This document shows, one piece after another, positions 7,377 through 16,131 of a DNA stretch of 36,584 bases. The notes under the pieces were generated by a model. The model did no database searches and was not told the DNA's origin. It worked only from the letters and a program-made list of their open reading frames with translations. The DNA comes from Planctomycetota bacterium (GTDB taxonomy: Bacteria; Planctomycetota; Planctomycetia; Planctomycetales; Planctomycetaceae): the NCBI GenBank assembly GCA_003671275.1, contig QWPB01000096.1:1-36584 (forward strand), given 5' to 3'. The position numbers were made by a program, and so were the translations under genes. How positions within the stretch are numbered: position 1 is the first letter of the stretch; the number at the start of each line of letters is the position of its first letter.

Positions 7377-8015
7377 TTAGTCCTGCGGAATATCAAAGTC
7401 AAGGGGCAAAGGATCTTGCGCTGGAGTTTGCGGTGTCATGGGCGGATGGTCTCTTGAGGTCAGGTCGTTCACCGCATCACTCGCGAGGGCGACTGGCGGT
7501 GCCACCGAGGCACTCTCCAGGGTCTTGCGGACCAGGATTCGCGTCCCTCGGACGGCGATCACCTCGACCGATTCTCCCTGCAGGATCAGCAACCCCTCGG
7601 AGAAGGCGTGCAGCCGTTCGTTCTCCACACGCACCATCCCCCCGGGGGCCATCTGGGTCAGGGCTGTTCCGATCCGGCCTACGAGCCGTTCGAGTTGGGC
7701 AGTCTCTTCCTGATAGGGGACCACCTCTTTGGGATCGGGTTTGGGAAGCAGCAGGTTCTTGCCCAGTGAAGTGCGCTCCAGCATCTTCAGAAAGAAGACT
7801 AGAAAGCTGGGGATCAAGACACCCAGACTCAGCGTAAACCCCCAGAACAGTTTGGGAGAGCTGTCGTACCACGCCGAGTGGGCACAGACGATGGAGCCCA
7901 CGAAAGAGAATGCACAACTGAGGGCAATCATGCCCGCTGAAGGAACAAAGAACTCCATCGCGATCAGGATGAACCCGAGCAAGGCGAGGGCGAAAGCCCA
8001 GAATTGTGCATCCAT
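7377..8015 (-). CDS. nfeD: NfeD-family membrane protein (short form)
   Basis: This 212-residue protein partners SPFH proteins. Three hydrophobic segments lie in the first 95 residues (FWAFALALLGFILIAMEFF, MIALSCAFSFVGSIVC, LFWGFTLSLGVLIPSFLVFF). They are followed by the NfeD OB-fold domain: LVGRIGTALTQMAPGGMVRV, LHAFSEGLLILQGESVEVIA and VRGTRILVRK. The N-terminal ClpP-like protease domain of long NfeD proteins is absent. A Pro-rich acidic tail of about 40 residues is extra. It lies directly before floA, as expected from the known NfeD/flotillin pairing, and 69 bases after the DoxX-like gene. No clear ribosome-binding site precedes the ATG at 8015. Confidence 0.88.
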   Translation of the reverse strand: MDAQFWAFALALLGFILIAMEFFVPSAGMIALSCAFSFVGSIVCAHSAWYDSSPKLFWGFTLSLGVLIPSFLVFFLKMLERTSLGKNLLLPKPDPKEVVPYQEETAQLERLVGRIGTALTQMAPGGMVRVENERLHAFSEGLLILQGESVEVIAVRGTRILVRKTLESASVAPPVALASDAVNDLTSRDHPPMTPQTPAQDPLPLDFDIPQD

Positions 8016-8084
8016 AAGAGAGTGTCGAGTCCAGGGGCTGTCCGAAACACCGGGAGCTGGCGGGTGTCCCGCGTTTGGGAAAGG

Positions 8085-9635
8085 TTACTTCTTGGCGGCT
8101 CCCCCTCCCGGGGTAGCGGGCGCGGCGGCGGGCCGCGCGAGCAGTTTGCGAATCAATCCATCCAGACCGAACCACGTTCCCGTGGGAAGTGCGGCGATCA
8201 CCAGCAGGGCGAACACTTCAATCAGGTTCTTGTTGACGATCAGTGAATGCTCGGGACCGGCGGGTTGGGGAACTCCGGGCCACGGCGGCACAACCAGGTA
8301 GAAGCTCATCAGCATGACCGCTCCCCCGAGGGCTGCCACGCGTGTCCCCAGACCGAGCATCAGCAGCGTTCCCAGGATCAGTAGACCCCACATGGCTCGC
8401 TGGCTGGCCCGCCAGACGGGTGTCTGTTCCGGGGCCGGGGCTCCTAAAGCCATTTGCTCTGGTGTTAACAGCTTACGGGCGGCCTCTCGCATGCTGGCAT
8501 CGATCTGCCGCACCGGGCCGACGACCTCGGCCCGCTTGGCGGCAAGTTTCTTGCCGATCCGTTCGACGTGATCGAACTGGAAGTTGACTTGTGCCTTCGC
8601 CAGCGCGGCCTCGTATTCTTCGACCAGATCCTTGTAAGCCTGCACATCACCATACTTGATGTTGAAGTCCGTCTCCGAGCCTGCCGGAGCCGTGGTCATT
8701 ACCAGTTCGGCCTTGGGAGTGGTCCGCCAGACGACGCCAACGCGATCCGGGTCGGCGGACAACATGGCTGTCAGCCGCTGGGTGAATGAGAGAGCATTGG
8801 CTTTCTTTTCGAGGTCGACGATTGCTTTGAGGAACAGCACTTCATCGGCGTCAGCCGGGACGAGCTGGCCCCCCGTGCGAATCGGATGACCGTTGTCGTC
8901 AGCCCTCGCGAAGGTGGTCTCATCCACAGAAATAATACCCAGAGTGGCTTTGAGTCCCGCCAGCCGCTGTTTTTCGCGTGGGGTGGTGGCCCGCTGTTCC
9001 AGGTCAAGTACGTTCTTGTAGAAATCGATCTCTTCGGTCGATGGCCGAACGAACTCGCCGCCTTCACGCATCGGGACGCCCGCGTCATCGGTTTTTGCGA
9101 ACACATTATCGCCGAGATCGGCGACGTGGATCATCTTCTTGAGGGCCGCGACTTCTTCCCCCAGCAACGGGCCCGGAGCACTTAACTGCTTCTTCGCAGC
9201 ATCGTAGCTCAAGACTGGGGCTTTATTGGCGTCAACGGGAAATTTGGCCGGATTTACCGAGGCGGGTAGTTTCGCCAGATTCACTCCGACGACTCCGGCA
9301 GGGTCCATCAAGGCCGCCAGACGCTTCTGTTGGGCGTCGTTCAGCTGGTAATGCGTGCTGAATCTGGCCCGCCAGTCGGCCCATTTTTTCTGCATCGTGG
9401 CATGATCGAGCCAGCTTAGATCGTCGGGATCGCCGGTCATTCCCCGGAACTGGTCTCGGAACGGTCCTTGGGCGGCTTTCAGATAGCCTTCCGCTGACCA
9501 GGGGGTCGAGGAATCCATGGTGTCATGTTTCCACAGTCCCTCGTACAAGAACTGCCATCCAATCGACAGCCGCAGTACGACCACCAGTACAACCGCCACT
9601 ACGGAAACTCGCTTCAGGTCGTTCACGCCCGGCAT
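8085..9635 (-). CDS. DoxX-like membrane protein with a large duplicated insertion
   Basis: I start this 516-residue protein at the ATG at 9635; a TTG at 9671 would add 12 residues. The first helix ends in RLSIGWQFLYEGLWK, the typical opening of DoxX/DoxD-family proteins. The remaining helices come only near the C-terminus (AMWGLLILGTLLMLGLGTR, VAALGGAVMLMSFYLVVPPW, LIEVFALLVIAALPTG). Between them is an insertion of about 370 residues absent from ordinary DoxX proteins of about 130-180 residues. It contains two copies of a unit of about 55 residues, marked by FAKTDDAGVPMREGG (residues 179-193) and FARADDNGHPIRTGG (242-256). Electron-transfer or redox roles are known for some DoxX relatives, but none can be assigned here. 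It is the first gene of the run leading to nfeD and floA. Confidence 0.75.
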   Translation of the reverse strand: MPGVNDLKRVSVVAVVLVVVLRLSIGWQFLYEGLWKHDTMDSSTPWSAEGYLKAAQGPFRDQFRGMTGDPDDLSWLDHATMQKKWADWRARFSTHYQLNDAQQKRLAALMDPAGVVGVNLAKLPASVNPAKFPVDANKAPVLSYDAAKKQLSAPGPLLGEEVAALKKMIHVADLGDNVFAKTDDAGVPMREGGEFVRPSTEEIDFYKNVLDLEQRATTPREKQRLAGLKATLGIISVDETTFARADDNGHPIRTGGQLVPADADEVLFLKAIVDLEKKANALSFTQRLTAMLSADPDRVGVVWRTTPKAELVMTTAPAGSETDFNIKYGDVQAYKDLVEEYEAALAKAQVNFQFDHVERIGKKLAAKRAEVVGPVRQIDASMREAARKLLTPEQMALGAPAPEQTPVWRASQRAMWGLLILGTLLMLGLGTRVAALGGAVMLMSFYLVVPPWPGVPQPAGPEHSLIVNKNLIEVFALLVIAALPTGTWFGLDGLIRKLLARPAAAPATPGGGAAKK

Positions 9636-9883
9636 CCTCACCAAGTCACATTCGCATTCCGGTTCGGCCAACTGCCCATGGAGTGCAAGCCTTCAATCTA
9701 ACGATGGTTGCGAGTGTTTGCACCTCATGCAAGCCGATCCACCGACCCGCATCAATGATGGTAAGACTCCGGGTTTGTTCAGGGGGTAAGTTACTGGTAT
9801 GTTGTAGGCTTCCATTCGACGGTCTCAATTGAGCTGTCCGTTGTTGTTCGCCGCACTTTCCCGATTCTAATCAGGAATTTCTT

Positions 9884-12800
9884 GTGTCCAGTTCCACTGA
9901 TTCCGCAGCTGATTCCGCTGCGTCCCAGCTCTCTGTTGATCGTGTTCCGCCGGAAGTCGTTCCCCCCGCTGCAGGGTCTGGAGCCGAGGCACTGCCAGAA
10001 TACGAACCGCTCACCCCGGAGCTGGTGGAGGACGAGGCCGTTCGCGGCGATTTTGTGATCCGCTGGGCGACCGTGCTGCTGGCCCTGATGCTGGGCTGGA
10101 CGCAAATCGACGATACCTCGCTGTTGGTCCGAATTCGGAATGGGGGAGGGCACCCCTTGCCGTTTGGTACCGATACGCTGTCGGCTACCGCCGGAGATCG
10201 CAGTTGGGCCAACCTGGCATGGCTTTCCGATCCCATTCTGGCGGGGATCTATCGAGTCGGCGGGGCCCGTGGTCTGACCGTTCTGGGAGCCTTGACGGCC
10301 GCCGCCGCTTTCTGGTGTCTTTCTCAGGTCAGTCGGAAAGGGGTGTCGAGCTGGTGGAGTTCTACGTGCGCGGCAGCGGCGATTGTCGCCGTGTTTCCGC
10401 AGTTGACGCCCGGCCCCACGGGGTTGACGCTACTGGGCGTGACAATGATCTGCTGGCGGCTGCATCGCTGGGGAGAAGATTCGGCTGCGGGAATGACATG
10501 GCAGATCCCCGCATTCGTCTGGATCTGGGCTCAACTGGATACTCGCGGCTGGGTGGGAGCGGCTTTGGTACTGACCTATGCCGCGAGCTGGATCGGGTTG
10601 CGAGGCGTGGAGAGTGAAGACGCACCAGGCAAGGCAACCGCTCTCGCAAAGATGGCTGGCTGGAGTCTGATTGCACTGCTGATTCACCCGTCGCATATTC
10701 ATTCTCTGCTAGCCCCCTGGACGGCGTTTGCCATCGAGTACCCTGAACTTCGGGAATACAAAGTCAGCGACTGGCCGTCCGCATGGCAGTGGTATTCACT
10801 GGCTTCGGAAGAGTTCCGGCCCCTGGCGAATCAGTTCGCCTGGACTGGGATTGGGTTGTGCGCCACCGCTCTGTGCATGATGGGCCTGAATTTCCGCCGA
10901 CTGGCTTGGGAATGGGCTCTGCCGTGGGTGGTCATTCTGGGGCTGGCTGTGGGCTGCGGGCATTTCCTTCCGCTGGCCGCTCTGTTGAGCTGCGTCGTGG
11001 CAGGCATCAACGGACAACGCTGGTATCAGGCGACGTTCAGTCAATCGTATACGACGGACATTCTGCCGCTGCTGTGGAACCGCGGCGGGCGAGCCCTGAC
11101 GGTGATTGGCATGCTGATGCTGGGGCTGGTGGCGAGTAACGGGATGCTGATGGGCCGCGACGGCCGCCGGATTGGGGCCGGATTTTCTCCCTTGCTGAAA
11201 GCCAATATTGACAGTTCCGAGAAGATTGCGAAGGAGTGTTATTCGCCGGAGATCTTCAACTTCCGAATCGAGCAGGGGGATGTGTTGATCTGGGCGGGGC
11301 TCAAACCGTTCGTGGATCGTCGGCTCAGTCTGTATGCCCAGGGGGCCGAGAACCTGCTTCAGCTGCACCGTAATCTGCGTCCCGCATTGCTCAAGCCTAA
11401 GGGGCTGCTCAAGGACCGTGATAAGCCTGATCTCTGGAAGCCGGTATTCGACAAGTACAAAATTCGGCACGCCGTGCCCCGGCTTTCTGGCCCTAATCCA
11501 GACTATGTGACACTGGTGGAAATGTTGCGTCCGGAGTGGACCTTGTCGAGCGTGCAGGCAGCGGGGGCCTTGCTTTCGCGGACCGAGGCGGCAGGCGATG
11601 CCGCGTACGCCGGTTTTCTGAAAGAACACCCGGCGATCGATTTTATCAAGGACACGTTCCGCACTCCGGTTCCGGAATCGCTGACGCTCAATGCTCAGTG
11701 GCTCTGGCCTCGGAAGGTGACGGTTTACGACCAGTATCTGTGGCGTCCTCAAACGACGCTCAATGAAGCCTTGCAACTGGCAACCCACGAACAGCAACTG
11801 GTGGAATTGCTGGCTCAAGATCCCAATACGATCCCGACGACGACCGCCCTTGCCCTGTCGGCGTACCGTCACAGCCGCTCGGGGATCATTCTCGATCCGC
11901 AATCAGCGGAAGGGTACCGAATTATGGCGAGAGCGGCGTTGCATCTGCATCGGGTGGATGCAACGCTGGCGGGGAGCTTTCGGGCGAATTATCAGGAGCG
12001 TTTCTGGCTGTCGCAGGCGATGGCCGCATTGCACCATGCACTGAAGATCGACCCTCACAACCGGTTCGACCATGCCGAACTGGCCAACTTGGCACTGCAG
12101 CAACAGCAGGTCGATCTGTCGCGGCGGCACCTGTTGGAGGTATACCGTGTTTCGGGACAGTACACCCTGATTAACAGTTCTGTGGAAGGATTCAAAGAAG
12201 CCGAGGAGCAGTCGAAAAAGACCCTGGAGGAGATGAACAAGCACATTCATCAAGTCGAAACTCAGGTTCGTGAGCAGATGAAAAAAGGCGCGGCCCGTGT
12301 CGAACTGGTGGGTTTTGCCTTGCAGGCTCAATGTCCCCTGCTGGCTCTGAAGCTGATCGAGGAAGACAAGACCGTCCTGGCCAAGAGTTTTGATTTGCGG
12401 ATGATCCATGCGGAACTGCTGGTGGTGACCGGACGACTGGAAGAGGGGCTGAGTGCGATCGGTTCGCTCGTCGGGATGCTACCCAAGCGGGGACGTGAAG
12501 CGGCAATGCCCTCGGCCAGTGAATTGCGAGGGGATTATGCGCTGGCCTCGCTGGCCATCGGGGACAATGTTGAGGCGGAGCAGCTTTGGGAAACCGAAGC
12601 CGACATGATCTTGACACGATCCACGCTGGAGTTGCTGGGGTCGTTTTTGACCGAGGCACACCCCGCCTGGGCCAAAGACTTCGTCCAGCCCGCCTCGCTC
12701 ACACTGCACAGTTATCAGTCACTCATGGTGGTTCCTGACCGCTGGGCGTCCGTACAATTTGTGATGGCTCAGTCAGAGATGTCCACTTGGCGGAACAGTG

Positions 12801-13126
12801 CCGCACAGAAACGACTGGAAATGATTCTGGAAGGCGAGCCGACGACCAGCCTGCGCCCGCTGATTGAATTTTATCTGACCTTGCTGACCGGCAAATCGCC
12901 GGCAGCAGCTCCGGCCCCAGTCAACGCGGCCCCGGCGAACACGGCCCCTCAGGTTCCTGCTTCTCCAGCAGCTCCGGCCCCCACCCCATTGGAGGGGACC
13001 GCTCCCGTGAAACCCTCAGGTGTGACTCCGGCGGCCCCGGAGACGCCGCCAGCCAATCCCGCCAAGGAGTCAGATGCGAATCCAGCGACGCCTTCGACCG
13101 AGGCTGCTCCGGGAACGATCCCCTGA
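9884..13126 (+). CDS. Large polytopic membrane protein with TPR-like C-terminus (GT-C-like, putative)
   Basis: This is a 1080-residue protein with a GTG start at 9884; AGGA ends 7 bases upstream. After an acidic cytoplasmic stretch, about nine hydrophobic helices span residues 58-420. The loop after the first helix reads IDDTSLLVRIRNGGGHPLPF and then GDRSWANLAWL. That order resembles the first external loop of GT-C-like proteins (H-x-R-x-G then a W-x-N-x-x-W-L motif), though the catalytic acid is not certain. The second half is soluble and helical, with repeats of TPR character (for example around residues 650-770 and 850-920). The last 80 residues are Pro/Ala-rich. It is 52 bases upstream of uppP. 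A glycan-related role at the membrane is inference; the protein could equally be an uncharacterised TPR membrane protein. Confidence 0.72.
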   Translation: MSSSTDSAADSAASQLSVDRVPPEVVPPAAGSGAEALPEYEPLTPELVEDEAVRGDFVIRWATVLLALMLGWTQIDDTSLLVRIRNGGGHPLPFGTDTLSATAGDRSWANLAWLSDPILAGIYRVGGARGLTVLGALTAAAAFWCLSQVSRKGVSSWWSSTCAAAAIVAVFPQLTPGPTGLTLLGVTMICWRLHRWGEDSAAGMTWQIPAFVWIWAQLDTRGWVGAALVLTYAASWIGLRGVESEDAPGKATALAKMAGWSLIALLIHPSHIHSLLAPWTAFAIEYPELREYKVSDWPSAWQWYSLASEEFRPLANQFAWTGIGLCATALCMMGLNFRRLAWEWALPWVVILGLAVGCGHFLPLAALLSCVVAGINGQRWYQATFSQSYTTDILPLLWNRGGRALTVIGMLMLGLVASNGMLMGRDGRRIGAGFSPLLKANIDSSEKIAKECYSPEIFNFRIEQGDVLIWAGLKPFVDRRLSLYAQGAENLLQLHRNLRPALLKPKGLLKDRDKPDLWKPVFDKYKIRHAVPRLSGPNPDYVTLVEMLRPEWTLSSVQAAGALLSRTEAAGDAAYAGFLKEHPAIDFIKDTFRTPVPESLTLNAQWLWPRKVTVYDQYLWRPQTTLNEALQLATHEQQLVELLAQDPNTIPTTTALALSAYRHSRSGIILDPQSAEGYRIMARAALHLHRVDATLAGSFRANYQERFWLSQAMAALHHALKIDPHNRFDHAELANLALQQQQVDLSRRHLLEVYRVSGQYTLINSSVEGFKEAEEQSKKTLEEMNKHIHQVETQVREQMKKGAARVELVGFALQAQCPLLALKLIEEDKTVLAKSFDLRMIHAELLVVTGRLEEGLSAIGSLVGMLPKRGREAAMPSASELRGDYALASLAIGDNVEAEQLWETEADMILTRSTLELLGSFLTEAHPAWAKDFVQPASLTLHSYQSLMVVPDRWASVQFVMAQSEMSTWRNSAAQKRLEMILEGEPTTSLRPLIEFYLTLLTGKSPAAAPAPVNAAPANTAPQVPASPAAPAPTPLEGTAPVKPSGVTPAAPETPPANPAKESDANPATPSTEAAPGTIP

Positions 13127-13178
13127 TTTCGCGAGAAGGTTTGTCTGCTTTGATAACGTAAGTCGCGGAGAGCCTGTC

Positions 13179-13988
13179 GTGGATGTAACGGAAATCGTGC
13201 AAGTTGTGATTCTCGGGCTGCTTCAGGGGATCGCAGAGTTTCTGCCGATCAGTTCGTCGGGGCATTTGGTAATTGCCGAGGCAATGATGGGGACCAAACA
13301 CCCCAGTGCCGCGCTGAATATCGCATTGCATCTGGGAAGTCTGGGTTCGATTCTGGTGGTCTACCGCGATCGGATTGTGCGACTGGCCATGAATCGGCGC
13401 GTCATCGGAATGGTGGTCCTGGCCACACTGCCGCTGGTGGTGATCGGCGTACCGCTCAAGAAGCTGTTTGATCTCCTGGAGGAACGCCATTGGACGCCGA
13501 TCCTGGCGGGTGCGGGACTATTGCTGACCTCGTTTTACATGTTCCGCTCTCAACGGATACCGGGCGGGACGGGCTCACTCGAGGAAGTCACTCCGCGTCA
13601 GGCCCTGCTGGTGGGAGTGTTTCAGGCGATTGCAGCTGCTCCCGGGGTTTCACGGTCGGGCAGCACCATTTTTGCGGGATTAGTCGGGGGGATGACTCGT
13701 CAGGGGGCCGCCGATTTCTCGTTTCTGATTGCGATCCCGGCCATTCTGGGGGCGACCGTGTTGTACTCCAAGGATCTGTATGAGTCGGGGGAGACGGGGT
13801 CGCTGAAGCTGCTGTTGATTGGGGCGGCGGTCTCGTTTGTGACGGGGATTTTCGTGCTGCGGTGGTTATTGAAAGTCGTGGTGGCAGGGGATTTGAGAAG
13901 GTTTGCGTGGTACTGCCTGGGGATGGGGACGTGTGTGCTGGTGTGGCAGGGACTCCGGCTTCTGGGAACTCCGGGAAATCTGAATTGA
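13179..13988 (+). CDS. uppP: Undecaprenyl-diphosphatase (BacA/UppP family)
   Basis: UppP dephosphorylates undecaprenyl diphosphate so that the lipid carrier can be reused for peptidoglycan and other glycans. The GTG at 13179 is chosen because GGAG ends 8 bases before it and translation opens directly into the family N-terminus. The longer frame from 13074 overlaps the previous gene without homology. Residues 16-30 read QGIAEFLPISSSGHL, with the active-site Glu, Ser cluster and His. Residues 156-163 read GVSRSGST, holding the conserved Arg. The protein has 269 residues and about eight hydrophobic segments, the usual size. It follows the polytopic membrane protein and is probably co-transcribed with it. 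Confidence 0.95.
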   Translation: MDVTEIVQVVILGLLQGIAEFLPISSSGHLVIAEAMMGTKHPSAALNIALHLGSLGSILVVYRDRIVRLAMNRRVIGMVVLATLPLVVIGVPLKKLFDLLEERHWTPILAGAGLLLTSFYMFRSQRIPGGTGSLEEVTPRQALLVGVFQAIAAAPGVSRSGSTIFAGLVGGMTRQGAADFSFLIAIPAILGATVLYSKDLYESGETGSLKLLLIGAAVSFVTGIFVLRWLLKVVVAGDLRRFAWYCLGMGTCVLVWQGLRLLGTPGNLN

Positions 13989-14247
13989 AATCAGGTGCAA
14001 CTGGCAGAGCGGTTGACTATAGTTCGGCCATGGTTGAGGTTCACTTCCTTTGGGAGCCGGGTTTCTTGAATTTCGTTTGCCAGACCACCGATGTCAGACA
14101 ACTGAGGTGATCTGTTGGACGACCTGCAGGCTGATTTTTTTCAGGCACTGATGGTTTAAGGGTTTACGTCAAGCATTGACGGTACTCATCAAGAAATGGC
14201 ACTTCGCGGGAAGTGGTTTTGAACAGACTCATAAGGGTTACATCTGA

Positions 14248-15978
14248 ATGCAGGTTGAACTGAATCGACTGATTGCCAAGCTGGTCGAACGTCTGGTCCG
14301 CGACTCCCAGGAGGACGTGGAACTCAAATCGGAATTGCGGAACATCGCGGTCTGTCTATTGGATGCGACCAAAGGTGGTCCGCCCGTGACCGGCTCGCTG
14401 CCTCGCTCTACCCCTCGCGAAGAGGAACCTGCGGCATTTCGACCGCGTGAGTTCAGCCGCGAGGAACCCGATCTCACCGGTCGGGCTGCCGGTCGTGCGG
14501 GATCCATGCCGATCACCGATGGTGATCTGCCCATGATCGAAACCCGGTGTCGTCTGAAGCGGGAATCACTGCTTTGGGCCATTGACCGTCGCGCTCTGCT
14601 GGACCGTCGGGCCGACTATCAAACCGAGATTTCGCCGGTTGATCGGGAACTGATCCGCCGGGCCAAAGAGTTGCCGGACTGCTATCTGTGGATGCTCTCT
14701 TCGCAGTGGCGTCCGCCCGAGAATCCTCGCCAGCTCGAAGATCTCGCTGAGTGCTTCGAGAACATGGCCGCTGCCACGTCGCTGGCCCGGCGGTTGCTGG
14801 CCGATGAATCCCGCGACCGTTCGGTCTTCGAGCGGGCCCTCGATCTGCTCGCGGAAGCCCAATCGGCAGTCCGAATGGGTGTGTCGCAGGTCAACGACTA
14901 CTGGGACTTTGACCAGAATGCGGTCTTCCGCTGGCTGCGCGGCGTCGCGGCTCGGGAGCACATCCTGATCAAGCGTCACATGCGGCTGGATGACCCTGCT
15001 GATCCTGCCCGTTGGGCCGATTTGCAGTCCCGCATCGGCGCTCTGGAGTCGGACACCCTCAATCGCGATGAGCGAAATGCGGAACGGGAAAAGCTGTTCA
15101 GTGCCGTACGCGATCAACTGGACCAGATCAAGAATCTGGACGGAGAAGACGAAGGGGACGAGCAGTGGCGTCAAGTCGCTGAAGGGGTGGAAAGCCTGCT
15201 GAAGCTGGGTGTCGCCCCGGGCAGTCGTGAACTATACGAGATGTTCGAGCCCGTGCTGGATCAAGCACCGATCATTGAGGATCATCCTGGGTTTGAACGT
15301 GTTCTCGAAGAGATCGAGCGACGCGTGGATGCGGGCGGATTCCCCGCTGACGAACCGTCGGATGAACTCGACGACGCCGGTGATGATCTGGATGATCTCG
15401 ACGACGACCTGTCCGATGAGGACGACGACATTGTCGACGAGGCGGATCTCGACGATGAAGAGGAAGTCGAAGAAGTCGAGCCAGCTCCCCGTCGTGGTCG
15501 CCGGGCAGCAGTCGCTCCCGCTCCCCGGTCCCGAGTCTCCAAGCCCGCTCCGGTGGAAGAAGAAGCCGAAGACGACGAGGCATTCGACGACGAAGCGGAA
15601 GCTGGCGATGAAGGCTGGCCGGAACCCGATGTACTGGAGGTGCGCAAGCTCCTGAAGGGACGTTCCGTGGTGTTCGCCGGTGGCGATCGCCGCGCCGAAG
15701 TGGCTGAGGCCATCATCGACGAGTTCAAACTCTCGAAGTTGACCTGGGTGGCCATGCGGGATGACGAATCACTCGATCGCCTTGAAGAAGAGATCGAAGA
15801 AACGGACCCCGCTGTTGTCCTGGTCGGAGCCCGTGGGATCAGCGTTCCCCTCAAGAGTGTTCAGCGGATCTGTACAAACGCGGAACGCCCCATGGTGAAG
15901 CTGTCGCATTCCTACAATCCGGATAACGTGGCCACGCAGATTCTGTCGCAAGCCGGTGATCTGTTGCGGGATGAATAA
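14248..15978 (+). CDS. DUF2325-type protein with long acidic linker
   Basis: This 576-residue cytoplasmic protein has three parts. Residues 1-350 are mostly helical and charged; I do not recognise this part. About 350-460 is a disordered linker rich in Asp and Glu, with runs such as DELDDAGDDLDDLDDDLSDE, and a short Arg/Ala-rich break. About 463-576 has the pattern of DUF2325: LLKGRSVVFAGGDRRAEVAE, a variable helix, DPAVVLVGARGISVPLKSVQ and ERPMVKLSHSYNPDNVATQI. Such domains have a Rossmann-like fold of unknown function. A weak AAGGG lies about 11 bases before the ATG at 14248. It stands alone, 259 bases after uppP, and ends before two hairpins. Confidence 0.72.
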   Translation: MQVELNRLIAKLVERLVRDSQEDVELKSELRNIAVCLLDATKGGPPVTGSLPRSTPREEEPAAFRPREFSREEPDLTGRAAGRAGSMPITDGDLPMIETRCRLKRESLLWAIDRRALLDRRADYQTEISPVDRELIRRAKELPDCYLWMLSSQWRPPENPRQLEDLAECFENMAAATSLARRLLADESRDRSVFERALDLLAEAQSAVRMGVSQVNDYWDFDQNAVFRWLRGVAAREHILIKRHMRLDDPADPARWADLQSRIGALESDTLNRDERNAEREKLFSAVRDQLDQIKNLDGEDEGDEQWRQVAEGVESLLKLGVAPGSRELYEMFEPVLDQAPIIEDHPGFERVLEEIERRVDAGGFPADEPSDELDDAGDDLDDLDDDLSDEDDDIVDEADLDDEEEVEEVEPAPRRGRRAAVAPAPRSRVSKPAPVEEEAEDDEAFDDEAEAGDEGWPEPDVLEVRKLLKGRSVVFAGGDRRAEVAEAIIDEFKLSKLTWVAMRDDESLDRLEEEIEETDPAVVLVGARGISVPLKSVQRICTNAERPMVKLSHSYNPDNVATQILSQAGDLLRDE

Positions 15979-15987
15979 TGCCTCGGA

Positions 15988-16011
15988 AGGAGGCCCCCGA
16001 GGGGGCCTTCT
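15988..16011. terminator. Hairpin after the DUF2325-type gene (first of two)
   Basis: Arms 15988-15997 and 16002-16011 pair over 10 bp (one G-U) around the loop CGAG, ten bases after the stop codon. There is only a short T-rich tail. It lies between convergent genes and could serve both strands. Confidence 0.55.
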
Positions 16012-16032
16012 GATTGTGGCTCATGAATCGCG

Positions 16033-16060
16033 GAGGACGCCCTCGAAAGGGGGCGTCCTC
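16033..16060. terminator. Hairpin after the DUF2325-type gene (second of two)
   Basis: GAGGACGCCC (16033-16042) and GGGCGTCCTC (16051-16060) form a perfect 10-bp stem with an 8-base loop. On the plus strand TGTCGTTT follows. With the hairpin at 15988 it makes a tandem terminator between convergent genes. Confidence 0.6.
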
Positions 16061-16131
16061 TGTCGTTTGATCGTGGCGTCTTCCCGTCTGATTGAAAAGC
16101 GAAACCCCGACGCTTGTTCGTCCGAAAGTTT

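Noticed and set aside
9684-9735. Direct repeat TGCAAGCC at 9684 and 9728 plus TTGCA/TGCAA inverted repeat
   Set aside because: It lies in a divergent promoter region and could be an operator, but 8-base repeats are expected by chance at this length.
10796-11902. Open frame of 368 codons on the minus strand
   Set aside because: Antisense to the polytopic membrane protein; rich in His, Arg and Gln with no family features.
13985-14060. tRNA-like stretch after uppP (TGGCAGAGCGGTTGACTAT, then GGTTCACTTCC)
   Set aside because: It resembles a D-arm followed by a T-loop, but no acceptor stem pairs, the anticodon stem does not close and there is no 3' pairing. Treated as coincidence.
14134-14141. 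Run of T after CCTGCAGGCTGA as a possible uppP terminator
   Set aside because: The preceding palindrome CCTGCAGG has no loop, and no other stable stem adjoins the T-run.
15360-15610. Repetitive GAC/GAT/GAG-rich DNA that looks like a tandem repeat
   Set aside because: It is explained by the acidic linker of the DUF2325-type protein and has no fixed DNA period.
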